From NCBI GenBank assembly GCA_024704765.1, contig JAKMXF010000311.1, positions 318,735-382,734 of the forward strand: a stretch of 64,000 bases of DNA, read 5' to 3'. Positions 30,533-43,600 of this stretch are shown here, piece after piece. Origin of the DNA: Oopsacas minuta. Lineage: Eukaryota; Porifera; Hexactinellida; Lyssacinosida; Leucopsacidae. The notes under the pieces are model-generated. The model was not told the DNA's origin and searched no databases. It saw only the letters and a list, made by a program, of their open reading frames with translations. The translations under genes and the position numbers were made by a program. Positions within the stretch are counted from its first letter, which is position 1. Each line of letters starts with the position of its first letter.

Positions 30533-33500
30533 TCATAAATCCATATGCTGGGCAGAATTTTGAGAATTTTGAGGATCAACTTCATCTGGTTCTGAATATG
30601 GTTCATCTGTTATATCGATATGTTGTTGTTTATCTTCATCATCTGATAAATCCAAATGTTGTTCTTGTTTATCTCGCCCATCAGCTGGTTGTTGTTGTTG
30701 TTGTTGTTGTTGTTGCATATCATCTGATAAATCAATGTGTGCTTCTTGTTTGTTTCCCTCATCAGCTGTTTGTTGTTGTTGATCAGAATAATCAATATCA
30801 ATAATAGTATCATCATCCTTACTATCAGTATCATTATACTCATAAACAGGTCGTATTGGTATGTCAGTGGGTGGAGGGGCGGTCTCCAGTTCTTGAGCTT
30901 ACCCATCATATATCTAAGCTCACTTGCTAGAGCATAATTCTGTGTTTCTACTAAGCTAACAGTTAAAGTAGGATTTTCGTATGGTTGTAGATTCGATTGC
31001 TCTTCTATAGCATTAGCTAGCCATTCTGTAGTCTGGTTGTATTGACGTATAATTGCTGAGTAGTCTGCATCTGTGAATACCATGGATGAGAGATTCAGGT
31101 ATAACTGCATGTTACGGATAAAGTTATCCGTTGCATTTAGCGTATCGTTAAGCTTCTCTAAGGCTAGAGGATTGGAGTTTTATAAGGACTATAGCGTATA
31201 ACTACAGGTTTGGGGACGATTACTTCAAGTGATTACGATTACGACCCATATTTTTAAGCGAATTCGACTTAGGATAACTTCAATATTTGCCTGATTACAT
31301 TTACGAATACGATTAGACTTATATATACTTTCAATTACGAGTAGGATTATGATTACAGGAGAATATGTAATCGATTCTAAACCCGCTCTTAAGGATAATT
31401 ATTAAATTTCATTCTCACCAGTAGGTAACTCTTTAGATTCTCTAAGTCTAATAAAGAAGTCTACTGTATGTGACTTCAGTTCTTGAAACTTATCATTATA
31501 TTCCTCTTTAGGTGTATCTGCTCCCTGATCGAAGAACCATTCTGATATCTTTAATATTACATTAGCCATTTCTTCTCTTTGTTCCTCGCTTGTAAGAGCT
31601 AGTGTCTATGGAAATACAGTAGTAACAGTATAGTCAACTTCAGTAATATCGAAGCTCAAGGGACCGTGATAATTACTTCAATATAACCGATGAGATATAT
31701 GTGTGTGTTACTTTGACGGTTTGGGACCCTACTTGTACAATCTAAGACTTCCATATAAGCGGTATTTTGATATATCCGTATTCGATATAACGAAAGTTGA
31801 TTGTATTGGAATTCTGACGAAATATTTCTTAATAAAAATAAATACAAATTACAGTGAAACTCCGTTACTACCAATACGGTTAATAAGAATTAAATAGGTT
31901 CTACTGTATCCTTTATTTAGAAATCACAAACTTACCTCATCTCTGAATAATCTCTCCTTCAAATCGTATATAAAAGCTTCTAGGTTATTTTGTGCTAGTT
32001 CTAACAGTCTCTTCTCTTCATCCTTAAGTGCTAGTGTAAGTAACTTCTGTTTAGATTGTGATATGTGTTCATATGATGGATCAGGGTAATCAAGATATAG
32101 TGTTATGATCTCAAGAGGGTATATCAATAATTCTGGCTTATTTGTGGATGGTGTTGTTGATTTGTTGCTTGAGTTTTTACTGTCTAGAGTCTCAGTAGTA
32201 TTCTGAGAAGATTCTGTATTATTTTGCTTAGTGTCATTATTCGCATCTTCCGGTTGTTCAACTTTATCGGTAGAACTAGAAAAATATCCTAAAATAGAGT
32301 CTAGCGTAGATTGCTCAACGGAAATCTTTTCAAACACAGCCTCAGCACTTGTACAGGAAAATAAACCATTCTCATTGATAGAGAAATGAACTTTCACTCC
32401 TTTGAACTCTTCCTGACCATATTTGTTATGAGCATCCTCAACACCGTTAATTTCTATCCGCATTATATCTCTCCCATCAGGTGCTTCTCCTTGTGTTAGA
32501 ACATCTTTATCATAGCTACTAAGCCATGATTGATCTAAAGTATATATTAATTTGTAAATGTAATCGATTACAATATGATTACATTCTTTCAAATCTCTAA
32601 TGATTACAGGGAATGTTGTAATCGCAATCAAAGCCTGGACTCATAACAGAGTCAATAATTAATCAAATACTTACCGATAACATATGAAGCATGTAGCACT
32701 AGATTATTGGTAATATTCTTGAATGTCATTATTTTCTTTTGAGGTAGAATGTTAGAACGATAGAAGAGGTGTTTATGAACTATTTTAGTCTTGATATCTT
32801 CCTCAATCTCTTCTGTATCACTCACATTAGTAGCTGTAATTCTCTTTTCATAAGAAATCTAAATAACAGTGCAGATAAACTAAAACGCCATCAATTGTTA
32901 TTTTCGTCATAACAGTACATATACGTATATTACCTCTATGGGATATATGTTAGCATCTTGTAGCTGAAATTCACTAACTCTGAATCCTTTACTTAGAAAA
33001 GCTCCTTGATAGACCGCTCCCATAGCAGCTGATTCATCAGCATTTATTGTAGTTGTGAATTCAGTCTTACCTAATTCTGACAATACAATCTCACCGACCT
33101 AATGGAATCATATTAATACGATTACAGAAATGTGCAATCTATTGTAATCGACCAAACCCAGTTGTTTAAATACCTTTTTGAGTCTACTAGCCCCACCTAC
33201 AGGTACAACCAAGTCAATCTCCTCTCTAGACAGCTTAGCAGCTTCTATAGCCTCACTAATAACCTCAGGTATCCTGTTGAATAAGGTAAACTCACAGAGA
33301 GATTCTAAATCACTACGTTTCACTAAGATCTTTAAATCCAAATCTCCTATCAGTGATTCAACATGTGCGTGATGTGCTGTGTTAGCATTAAGCACGTTCT
33401 TAACACGCTTAGCTTCTTTGGTTAGTTTAGCCATTGCTTTATGCGAATTTAGTATATCTATTTTGTTGTTTTTATCAGCTTGCTGTTTCTCAAACTCTAC

Positions 33501-34859
33501 TGCAAGATGTCTAGCTAGTAATTGATCGATATGTGCTCCACCTATAGGAATATATCGCATACTTACCAACCACAAATTACAAATTTCCCGAGGTTTCACG
33601 TTATTCCCACTTTCACACACGAAAATATCAAGAAATATAGCAAAATAGTAAATTTCTCGAGAATATTCAAAATTTTCCATAGATTTTAGGTGAACCCTGG
33701 GAAGTTTGGCTTATATTGTATTGTATATGATAATAGTATTTTCCATATAATGTTTTGTCTATTATAATAACAGCGGACTTACCTAGATTCCTATCAAATC
33801 CAGTTCCAAGTACAATAATCTTAGGTACAGTACTCTTGCCTTCTCCTGCTTCATACCTTACAATACTAGCTATAGTAGAAGTAGCTCCCATGTCGTAGAA
33901 TAGAACTACAATAGGTTTATCTTTATATACTGATTTCTGGAATGATCCGAAATGAAGAGCTACTGCTAGATTAGTATTCATCATCGTGAGTACCTGTATA
34001 ATATATTGTATTAAGATCTGTTTGTTTGTTTGTTTCATGCATAAATAACATAATTACCTTAATACCAACAAGATCAGCTGATCTGAGTAGAGCTCTCCTC
34101 TGTGCTTGTGTAAAATAAGGAGGAACTGTAAGAACAATATCTTTAATAGGATGATACTCTGCGAAATCTTCTGATAGCTGTCTTGAATGATTCAGCATCA
34201 TAGCTAGAGTGTGATTTAATTACTAAATGTAGATAAATACAGTAATCGCCATAAACGGGGGGTCAGGGACGCCGAAAAATGTTATAAATATACAGGAATT
34301 TATGAGTACCGTTTTCCAGAGGATGGTGCTTATATCCGGTATCTACGTATATACTTACCTAACAGTTCTTCAGAAGAATACCCCGTACGATGAACTAGGT
34401 ATTGAGGATACTCTGTATCAGGCTGTAACTGCAGTTCTGGGAAATTTTCTTGGAATTCTGTAACCAGAGGATTGGTGGGTAGAGCTCCCAACGTTCTGGT
34501 GAAGTATTTCTGGGTGAAAGCTGGTTTCTTTATACCAGCTGATAGAGACTCTTCTCCTGAGGAAACATAAAGTTAATAAGAGTATTTGTGTTAATATTAA
34601 CTGACTTTTCAAAAACTAAAATTCCTGCTATTCTACCTATTAATCTCTCTTTTAAAGAAATATACACACTCATAGGAGTCTTCCGTCTAGTTTCCTTATT
34701 GAGTACAATCTCCATAGGAACTCCTGGCTTAACTAATCCAATCCTCATCCATTCTGATCCAATATCTACCCCTAGTACAGCTAATCCTTCTACCTGCCTA
34801 TACTCAATTACTAATAGGATTATTAGCTGTATTAATAGTAGTGTGTGGAGTAGCTTCAT
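30533..34859 (-). CDS. HYOU1: HYOU1/GRP170 endoplasmic reticulum HSP70-like chaperone (apparent frameshift)
   Basis: Ten exons: 34859..34637, 34556..34359, 34203..34058, 33993..33783, 33541..33174, 33098..32934, 32858..32675, 32534..31936, 31605..31419, 31163..30533. A signal peptide (MKLLHTLLLIQLIILLV..VEG) precedes the HSP70-type ATPase domain: AVLGVDIGSEWMRIGL, VLTVPPYFTQAQRRALL, VLFYDMGATSTIASIV and VVPVGGASRLKKV. The loop is acidic and Asn/Ser-rich with NxT/S sites, and the alpha-helical C-terminal domain (NNLEAFIYDLKE, SEEQREEM) is GRP170-specific. It acts as a nucleotide exchange factor for BiP and a holdase. In the last exon, after YMMGKLKNWRP (about 30880-30895), the frame runs into a hydrophobic non-family stretch. 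Moving by one base in a C-rich tract restores an acidic, Gln-rich tail ending AQHMDL at 30533. See findings. Confidence 0.9.
31630..31805. repeat. family A MITE copy (best preserved, HYOU1 intron 8)
   Basis: About 176 bases. Left end ATAGTCAACTTCAGTAATAT, then AAGGGACCGTGATAATTACT, a centre with TTTGACGGTTTGGGACC, and right end GATATAACGAAAGTTGATTG. Nearly palindromic overall. Confidence 0.85.
34240..34352. repeat. composite of family B and family C fragments
   Basis: ACGGGGGGTCAGGGACGCCG + AAAAATG (family B) is immediately followed by TACCGTTTTCCAGAGGATGG (family C) in HYOU1 intron 2. Confidence 0.6.
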
Positions 34860-35131
34860 TGTAAGTATTACGTATTATAGCTAGAATAGTTGTTATAAAG
34901 ATTACATTACCATTGGTTATTAACCATGGATGGTGGATTAGTTTAAAATTGAATACTCCATAATGTATATTGGCTTCCCATATAAATACATTATAGAGAG
35001 AGCACATATAACTCTAATGCAAATGGCTAGCCAACCAAATCTTAACATTTGCTATTATATTCAATTCAATAATTATATTGCAATAGTATTCTATAAATAA
35101 ATATACAGCAAATATCATGGAGACGTCTATG

Positions 35132-38100
35132 TTATATTGGAATGTCAGGGGGAGGTGCTGGTATTCTAGCGATCTGATCAGCTGTAAGGTCACTGGAGTA
35201 TGCGTTACGTGACGGAGGAGCGCTTGAGGGGTCGTCAGTTGGAGGATCAGATTGCCTCCCTTCTGATTTGTTCTGTTCCTCTTTCCCAGATTTCTGTTTC
35301 TGGTCTTCAGCCTCTTCTGCAGCTGTTTTATCCGCACGGAAAAATACACGAGCAGAACTGAGGGAGAAATCAAGTAACTTGAATTCCTTATGGAACGTTT
35401 CTATTCGCCTTTGTGTGAATTCCATTGTTTGGTCTAGTTTTGAATCTGCTCGAGATAAACGTCTATTCTCCTATAATGTTAATAGGAGTGTAATTGGTTG
35501 CAATTACACACAAATATCAAACATAGAGCCTGTACCGACATAATTTTCACTAAATAACTACAGTCAATTATTGAGACTATTTCATCTATTTTAAGCAAAG
35601 AAAATTGTAAGGAAACAATCGCCTAAAATGAAAGGTGCAAATCACTACGAGTATACATGTAAAATTTAGTGTCATAATATCTAAAGGCGTTGACAGGAGC
35701 GTGAACACGTAACATACCTTCAATTTATCATAATCCTTCCCTTGCTTCTCCCTCACAGACTGAAACCAGTGTAACGAATCAAATGCTGAATACTGATCAA
35801 ATAATTTCAATATATAAGCTATTCCCATAGCAAATCCATCATCAGTAAACGCAGCTCCGTTTTTATTCTTTTTATTCATTTTCTCTTTCGCATTTATTAG
35901 ATGATCAACAAAGCATAACGTTAATGCTGGTATTATTATGTAGAAATGGTGCATGTGTCTATTTTTCTGTGAGCGGACTTCGTCAACAAAAACATCAACA
36001 AGCAGTTTGAAGTAGTCAGTGCCTTCTGCAAAATTTGTCGCCAAATCGCTAACAACTGCGTCCAGCTGTTTGCAAGAATCAAGTGTTTCTTGCGGTAGAT
36101 TCGATTCCTGCCCTAATTCTTGGAAAGAGAATATATCCTCTAAGTCTGGTATAAATCTGATAGCATTGCTTGTACAGTGTAGACCTCCTGATCGTATCAT
36201 ACGTATATATCCCATAGCATTTCCTATCTGTGTGATTACAATACGAAACTTGTCGAGGTAGGTAATTCCATCTTCTGACATACCGAGCTTCCTGATTGAC
36301 CGTGAGACCTTTTCGGCACGTTCGTGTGGGTATTTTTGATCGAGTTCATATTTCTGCTCACGATAGAATCGTATTTCCTTTATTAGCTTACCTTTTATAT
36401 ACTCATCACCAAGAAATTGCGAAAATATGTAGAATTTCTTTCGCAGGAACTGAAAAGTGAAATTCACCGTAGTGTTCATAATCCCTATTCCATGTGTACG
36501 TATGGAATTTGATACATGACGTATGTTAATCGTGTCTAAATGCTTGTTGTCACTCTGTTGTTGTATGAATATTTGGTTATTCAAGTTGTAGTAGTAATCT
36601 CTTACAAATACCTATAAACAATGGAACCTCGTTAATAAGAATTTCTGGATAAGACGAACTAAAATTTACAAAGATGGTTATTCAATTGGTATTACTCCTG
36701 TAAATACGAATATATTTATAGCAAAAAATAGACAAATTTCCCGAAAGGGTTGGTAAGCAAGAAATTCATATGCTCAGAATTGTGCATACAGGATCCCGCG
36801 GAAAATCTCCCATTACCTGTATATTTCGCATGATAACTAATACATCTAACCCCTGCTCTAACGTCTGACTAGGCAAATGAGGCTCTGTCATTTCAATACC
36901 ATATTTCTGTCTAGCTAACTGTCTCATATCGCCGTATGTCTTCCAATCATGTAACGCTACTGTATTTAGGTTATAGAATGTTTGATCTAGATAGTGACGT
37001 AGATGTGCTTTCATATCCACGGTACGCGTGAATATTTCTATAGCAGGTAGTCGTATGAAGTGAGTAAGGTCAATAAGATCATCTCTTTGTTTGAAAGGGT
37101 TACGATCATCTAGTTTTAAATGTGTATGTATACTCAGTCTCAGGTCTGTTTCTACTTGATTACATATAGGGTCTAGCAGCTTGTTACGGATATGCCAGTA
37201 TGTTTGTTGTTCTGTTGCTTTCTCCAGAGCTCCTAAATAGAAAGTTGTGAATATATGATTATTCATATTATAACTCTGTGAAATTGTAACTCTCAGGCTC
37301 TGAAAATCTCAAATCTAACTAGACTTAGTTTTAGAACATACTTCCATATAAGGAGATATATACTCATACTACCTTGCTCTAAATGCTTCCCATTAGCTAA
37401 CAACTTTAAACAATCCTTAAGTGCATACAGCATATACTGTAGACGAGGTGCTTGTGCTGGGTGAGTTAGTAGATCATTTAGATATAGCGGTAGTAGTGTA
37501 TCTCTATACCAGTATAGGAATGTAGTGTCAGTAGCTTGGTCTAACCAGGTTCGTATTTCTGCTATTGCTTCAGCTTTCTTCACCACTCCAGCTAGTTGTT
37601 GGGTCTCATCGTCTCGCATTATCCTCGTGCCAACCTGTGAGGCTATATGGAATGCTATCTTTGCTATTATTCGTCGTGCTTCTGTACTAGGGCCTAGATA
37701 TGGATAATATAATTTATAACTTATCCATAGTCCAGTAACATCATAGAAATAATATACATTTATCCATCGTCCATTTTGAATCGAATACAGCGTAACCGCC
37801 AAAAATCTAATAATCATATATGCTACCTTGAAACATGTTCATCATAATCTCAAGTGAAGCTAATACATCCAAATCTTTAGGAGTATATCTCCTGTCAGAG
37901 CTCATCCTCTTCTTTACAGTACTGAGTGTAGATAATGCCATATACTGTAATCTCTGGTATATAATAGATAACAAGGGCGTTAGTCTACTCCATCTACGTT
38001 TGTATTGTGCTCTCAATGCTTGGAGGAGTTCTGCTGCTTTACATAGATTCAGAGCTGCGCTTTTAGTTATAGGCTTTTTCATGTGTGTATGTAGACCTAG

Positions 38101-40358
38101 AGTAACAGTATAAAGTAATGCAATAAAAGAGTATTAAATATTTAACCATGGATTGTGTATTTAGCTTATCTGCTTGGATGTTGTTCTGAGTCATTTTGAG
38201 GCACTCCTCGCTTGGTTGGATGGGGATTGTAATTGTATACAAAATAAACTAAACTAAATCTACCATCCATAGTTTAATACAGTGGATGCCTGTTATAAGA
38301 ACACGGAAGGACAATCCTGTGGAAACGGTTGTCATATATTCCTGGATATTTATACCGATTATAAGAACATATATCGCTACTCCCAAGGGGGTTCTTATAA
38401 CCGGCATACGCTGTACCCAACAGGGGACCATTTTGTTAAACAACTCACCAACTAGCATCTTAATCGTATTAGATAGATTGAATGCCTGCAGAGTTCCTTG
38501 TAGTATAAGATTAGTATGACTAGAGAGAAATCCTGATAGATTCTTAAAGCCAACATTAGAAACATTAGGGATATTAGAAATACGAATATTCCACTGAGTG
38601 AATTTCTGTCTAAAGTCTGCTACTTCCTGAGAGAAAGCTTGTGGTGTGTTCTGGAGATATTGCTGTCGAATTGTTGCTCCAGCGGAATACATTTTCTTAT
38701 CAATAACCTTGTCTAAATCCGCTATAAATCGTTTCAAGAACTCGTCAGGTACCCATACTATCTGTCCTAAGATATTTATCACAGGTAACTTCTTGTGAGT
38801 ATCCCATAACTGTTTTAATAGCTTCTTATCAAGCTCTTTAGAACGGAATACGAATGAGAATAAGGCAACTAAGCAGTAGAGACTAGGGAGTCTCTGTCTG
38901 TGATTTACTTCTCCTAGCTGTAGTATAAGATTTGATTATGAATTCAGTGAGGATTGTCAGATCAAAAAGAGAATTCATAGATATTTTTGGCTTTGAAAAT
39001 GAACAAATGGCATGAGCTATGAACATGGTGAGTGCATCTGCAATACTTATGACGTATACTAAACTACTGACACTTCTATTAAGGTTTGGTGATAAATCTG
39101 ACAGGAAATTGGCTACTTTTACATACATTTGATCATAGAAATTGCTTCTTCAAAAACACATGAATATTTCTCGACCGTATTCGGTTAATAAGAAACTTAA
39201 ATTATACCTTCCCAATCTTAGGCTCAATCTGAGAGAGAAGAGAGCTGACAGATGTTTGTAACTCCTCAGCTACCATATAGTTTTGTGATACGTGTACTTG
39301 AGGGGAGTCAAAATCTTGACGGAGACATGTACGTAATATCTCACCTACAGCAAATTATATATAACATAGCATTCTAATCATCGTATGCGAATCAGAATAT
39401 ATTAGTAAACCTTCCAGTAATTGTCCTTCCCATTTCTGCATTAACCTCTCAAACGGTTTAAGTTTAGTGTGATCTGTATCAGGGAATTGTCCAGGAGCTG
39501 CCTTCTGTATACTAATCAACAGTCTCTTATACTGATCCCAATGCTCTCTGAACTTAGCACTCGCACCCTCTAGACCCTGTGGGGGTGATAGTGCAAGGTC
39601 TAGTGTGTATAACATGGCTAGACAGTCTCCTAGAGCTTCCCACATACTAGACAGATGTACATTATTAATACTGATCACAGGGGTATCTGATAGTCTGTTA
39701 GTGTTAGACTGTGGATAAAGGCTGCAAAACTGCCAGAGTATGTGCTTTACTGTATCATTTACTCGTGTTACAAAGCTGCTTAACTTATGGATTATGGATA
39801 GCATACGACCTGTAAGGAAATTGTAAGTTTGTAATCGTAATAATGATTACAGGAAAATCTGCTATCGATAAATATACCTAGTTTGACTTGAGCTTCTCCT
39901 TGCGCAGGTTCAGGTCTGTGAGTAGGATCTATCTTCACTGTTTTATCACTAATATCCTCATGTACAGGACCTTCTTCTTCGTACAGTAGTAAGGGAGGAA
40001 GTAGTGTCTCATATAACTCTCTTTTAAGCTGTTTAACCTCATAACATAGAACTGATAATACTACAATTACTTTCGTGAGAACTACATTCTCTGTCTTAGC
40101 TAGTTGTATGAAATTTGTGTGTTCATGTGGTGTAAGATTCCAGTCTATCGGAGAGTTATACATACTGGAGTCTGTAGTATCAGGACCTGCTATGGAGAGA
40201 TTACCGATTGATAGGGCTTCTTTCATGGCATATAGTTGAGCTGAATAATCTGATATGAATGTGAGGTAAGCCTTTTGTTCCTTCTCTATGGCAATTGTGT
40301 GTGAACCTTCATCAAATCCTGAAACCTCCCAGCCTTTTTCATTTGTTCTCTTTGCCAT
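35132..40358 (-). CDS. WASHC4: WASH complex subunit 4 (SWIP, KIAA1033)
   Basis: Nine phase-consistent exons: 40358..39878, 39809..39411, 39344..39208, 38917..38449, 38096..37827, 37693..37373, 37232..36817, 36611..35718, 35470..35132, giving 1,241 residues (family about 1,170). Family landmarks include [111 protein letters not shown] and [16 protein letters not shown], then [19 protein letters not shown] near the C terminus. SWIP is a large helical scaffold of the WASH complex (with strumpellin, FAM21, WASH1 and CCDC53), which recruits Arp2/3 to endosomes for retromer-dependent sorting. The tail ends in a proline run ([10 protein letters not shown]). Conservation is strongest in the eighth exon. 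One intron carries a family C element. Confidence 0.96.
36610..36720. repeat. family D repeat
   Basis: ACAATGGAACCTCGTTAATA then TTTCTGGATAAGACGAACTA and a right end with ATTACTCCTGTAAATACGAA, in a WASHC4 intron. Shares the GATAAGACGAAC core with 9718-9840. Confidence 0.55.
38280..38410. repeat. family C MITE copy
   Basis: Inverted ends GTGGATGCCTGTTATAAGAA and TTCTTATAACCGGCATACGC around CTGTGGAAACGGTTGTCATA, in a WASHC4 intron. Confidence 0.75.
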
Positions 40359-40661
40359 TAACTTAGATGTAGTAATACAAGAGATAGTAACTATTGCAAA
40401 ATATAATCACTTTTTTGAGAAATATCGCGAGAACAATAAACCTGTTGAAAAGATTGCATGTCATAATCTTAAAAGGTGTGGATTGTAGAGAGAACACAGA
40501 AAAACAAACTGTACAATTAATTATAACAGCAAATCAGAATATTATTCACAAGTTCCATAAAATAATTACATCAAATATGAAATTCAAATATCTACGATTC
40601 TACATCAAAGCTGCTTTTATCAATACTCCGCTAACACATATTTACACGGATAATATAACAC

Positions 40662-43600
40662 TTATTGTAATACCTCCAAACATACTTCACCACCTGCTTT
40701 GAGTATAAGAGGCTCGGTCCGGTGATATTTAACGCAATCAGAAACAGACTCGAATTCTAGTTCGTTCTCCTTCTCTTCCCCGACCGAATATTTGTTGTTG
40801 ATCTTTTTACGTAATTTAAGATGACGTATTTCCCCCTGATAGTAAATAGAGAATGAATAGTTACCGGCTCCTTCCTTGGTTGATGGGCGTACAACAAATC
40901 CTCCATCTTTATTATATTGACGGAGGAAGCTCTCACTTAGATGTCTATCAAAAGTATTTTTAAACCAAACTTGCTCCTCTAGTCTAGTGTTCTGAGGTGT
41001 TGGCGGCGGTTGGGTAGGCTTGAAAGCAGGGGTCGAGATATTTGGTTTGCGGGTAGAGGGCTTTGTTGGGGAGAGAGGGGGTGGTGCATGAGCTGGAGAT
41101 ACATCAGGCTTCGGAGCGAATGCTGCGAAACGTTTTGTTAATTCGTTTACGGGGGCAGAAGGCTTCTTAGGCTCAGGATTATTGTTTTGTAGGTAACTTG
41201 GTGTGTTATATTGTGGTTTGAAATGAGGAACTATTAGAGAAAGTAGAATAATATTTCGTGAAGTATAAAAGCTGATAATAGTTGAGGTGAGAGACTAGGT
41301 TAATGTCACAAACCCCAAAAGTCATGTCATGCTCTTTATGCTATCTTCATTCAATTTTCATGCAAAAGTTCACGGTTCATGCTATAAGTCAAAAGTTCAA
41401 GCGAAAGCCAAAATGAACTTTGTTCGAGATCTGGTAGCAATGAAAGAAATATACTATATCATATACTCACACTTTGGTGGTGCAAATGATGGAGGTACAA
41501 ATTCCTCTTCACGATCTGGTACATCATATGTATCCTCTGTATCCAGAGGGGGAGTGACAGGGAGAGGAGGGGTACTTGGTCCTCGAGTGTGTCCTCCACC
41601 AAGCTGTAAGTTATCAGGCAGATCATAGCTGTCTTCTATGAGAGGATCAGGAGGAGGGTAAGTAGTAGCAGCTGGATTTAAGTTATCAGGAGTATCGTAG
41701 TCCTCATCTGGCTCTACGGGCAGAGGAGGAGTTGATCGACTAGAAATAGACATTTTGATAATAAGTGCATTTATCAGTACTAAACTTCATTGTTTGAATA
41801 TTATCACTCGTTCTATATAACGGGGAGTTGATTGTATAATACAAGAGCTCGAGACGAAATACAAAATTGCTAAATTGTATATTTTTCTAAACAAACAACA
41901 ACAAACACTACTCACACAAATAACGATGTAACAATAATGTATACTCATACACAAACATAGTGATGCAGGTTGCTGGAGTAACCCGTAATATCGAGGGTAA
42001 CATACCCTTATAGAAACCACGTACACCCTCATTCCTAGCCGTCATAACGGTTGTCTGGATAATACCTCTATATAAATCATTTTTACTCTGTATACGGAAG
42101 CGTATAACTTGATACGGATATGTAGGTATAACTGCTAACACCTTTGAAACAGCTGATAACGATATATACACATACCACGGTATATTAATATTATTATTAT
42201 TATTATATTGTTTGTATATAGTTTTCAATCTATCGTATGAAACTATCTGCACAACACCGTGAGAAACTCCAATAACTCCAGCTATATAACCTCTATAGAG
42301 ACCAAATATCCCTTCATTTCTCCATATTTTATTCAACCCATCAAATACATTACGGTAATAATACGTATCTGTATATTGAGTTGATTGTAATATCATTCGA
42401 GTCTTTACAACCCAGATAGGGTTTGTAATAGATAATGTAGTTACCCCTGATAAACAGGCTGATAGTAACTGATGTTTCATTGTGATTTCTTCTCCGTTAG
42501 CGAGGCTAAATTTTAATATATCGTATAGATACAGGAATACCCCCCAGGATATGCTGGAACCTATCAAATTTGGTGTTACCCCTTGGTAGAAACCTTTCAT
42601 GCCAGAAGTTCTGTATATAACTTGCAATGCATTTGATAAGCCTGTGTATTTGTGGTGGATTATTCGGCTGTTTGAGCCGTCATTAACCGCGAGGCGTGTT
42701 TTCAATACTTCAAACGGATGTAGTGTGAATGTTGCTATTATTCCACCGGAAAATCCTCCTATTAGATGTGGTATACTCCTATTGGTAGGTTTCGCGATTG
42801 TTGAAGTAATATTTTTATCATTCATTACGTGTAAATATATTCGCTAACAGGTTTACGTAAAGTTTATAGAAATTCAACTTCAAAATATAATAAAGGCGGG
42901 ACAGAAGGTACAAATTTAGCGGGGAATCGCGGGACGTGAAATACTTGCATTAGACTGAACAAGAAAAGAGCAGGGTTTTCTGGCAATTTTTGGCGGGACT
43001 TTAGCTTCAAATCAAAACATACCCGAAACTGCGGGACGTACCTCCAAAACCGGAACAGTTAGCTAACATGCAACAAAGAGATTCTTACGCCTACGCATTT
43101 ATTGAAAGTTATTGACTTAACTCTGCTTACAACTAATGAAAACTGGTTCCGTAAAGCACTTTCGTCATAACGAAAGTATACAGTCACTTCAAAATGTTAA
43201 TCTATTGATAAAGTAACGCTAAAATTTACAGTTCAAAGTATGTCAAATCATGTGATCTATAAATCTACACACCCAGGTTTCCATAGAATGTAACACTTAG
43301 AATAGACCCATATATAATCAGTACACACCCAAATAAACTAAAATTCTAAATTGCGATTATTGTTCTGTTAAATGGTTTGTACTTTTGTTGAATTTATCGC
43401 TTTTGCCTCAGTTTTAGGTGTTTGTATTATAATAAATACGATATTTATTATTGTGTACGCAATTATTCTTGTCTGTGTACAAACACATAAGAGTACGCCG
43501 GTAACTCCTATTGATGATTTGAAATCTGTCAGTCAATCGCCTCTATTATCCGACAAGAAAACACCAGAGAGTGGTCTACCAGCACCATGCTCTGGACAGG

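Noticed and set aside
30598-30804. Plus-strand frame rich in valine (VVVVVVVVV)
   Set aside because: Antisense of the poly-Gln tract in the HYOU1 tail. No other support.
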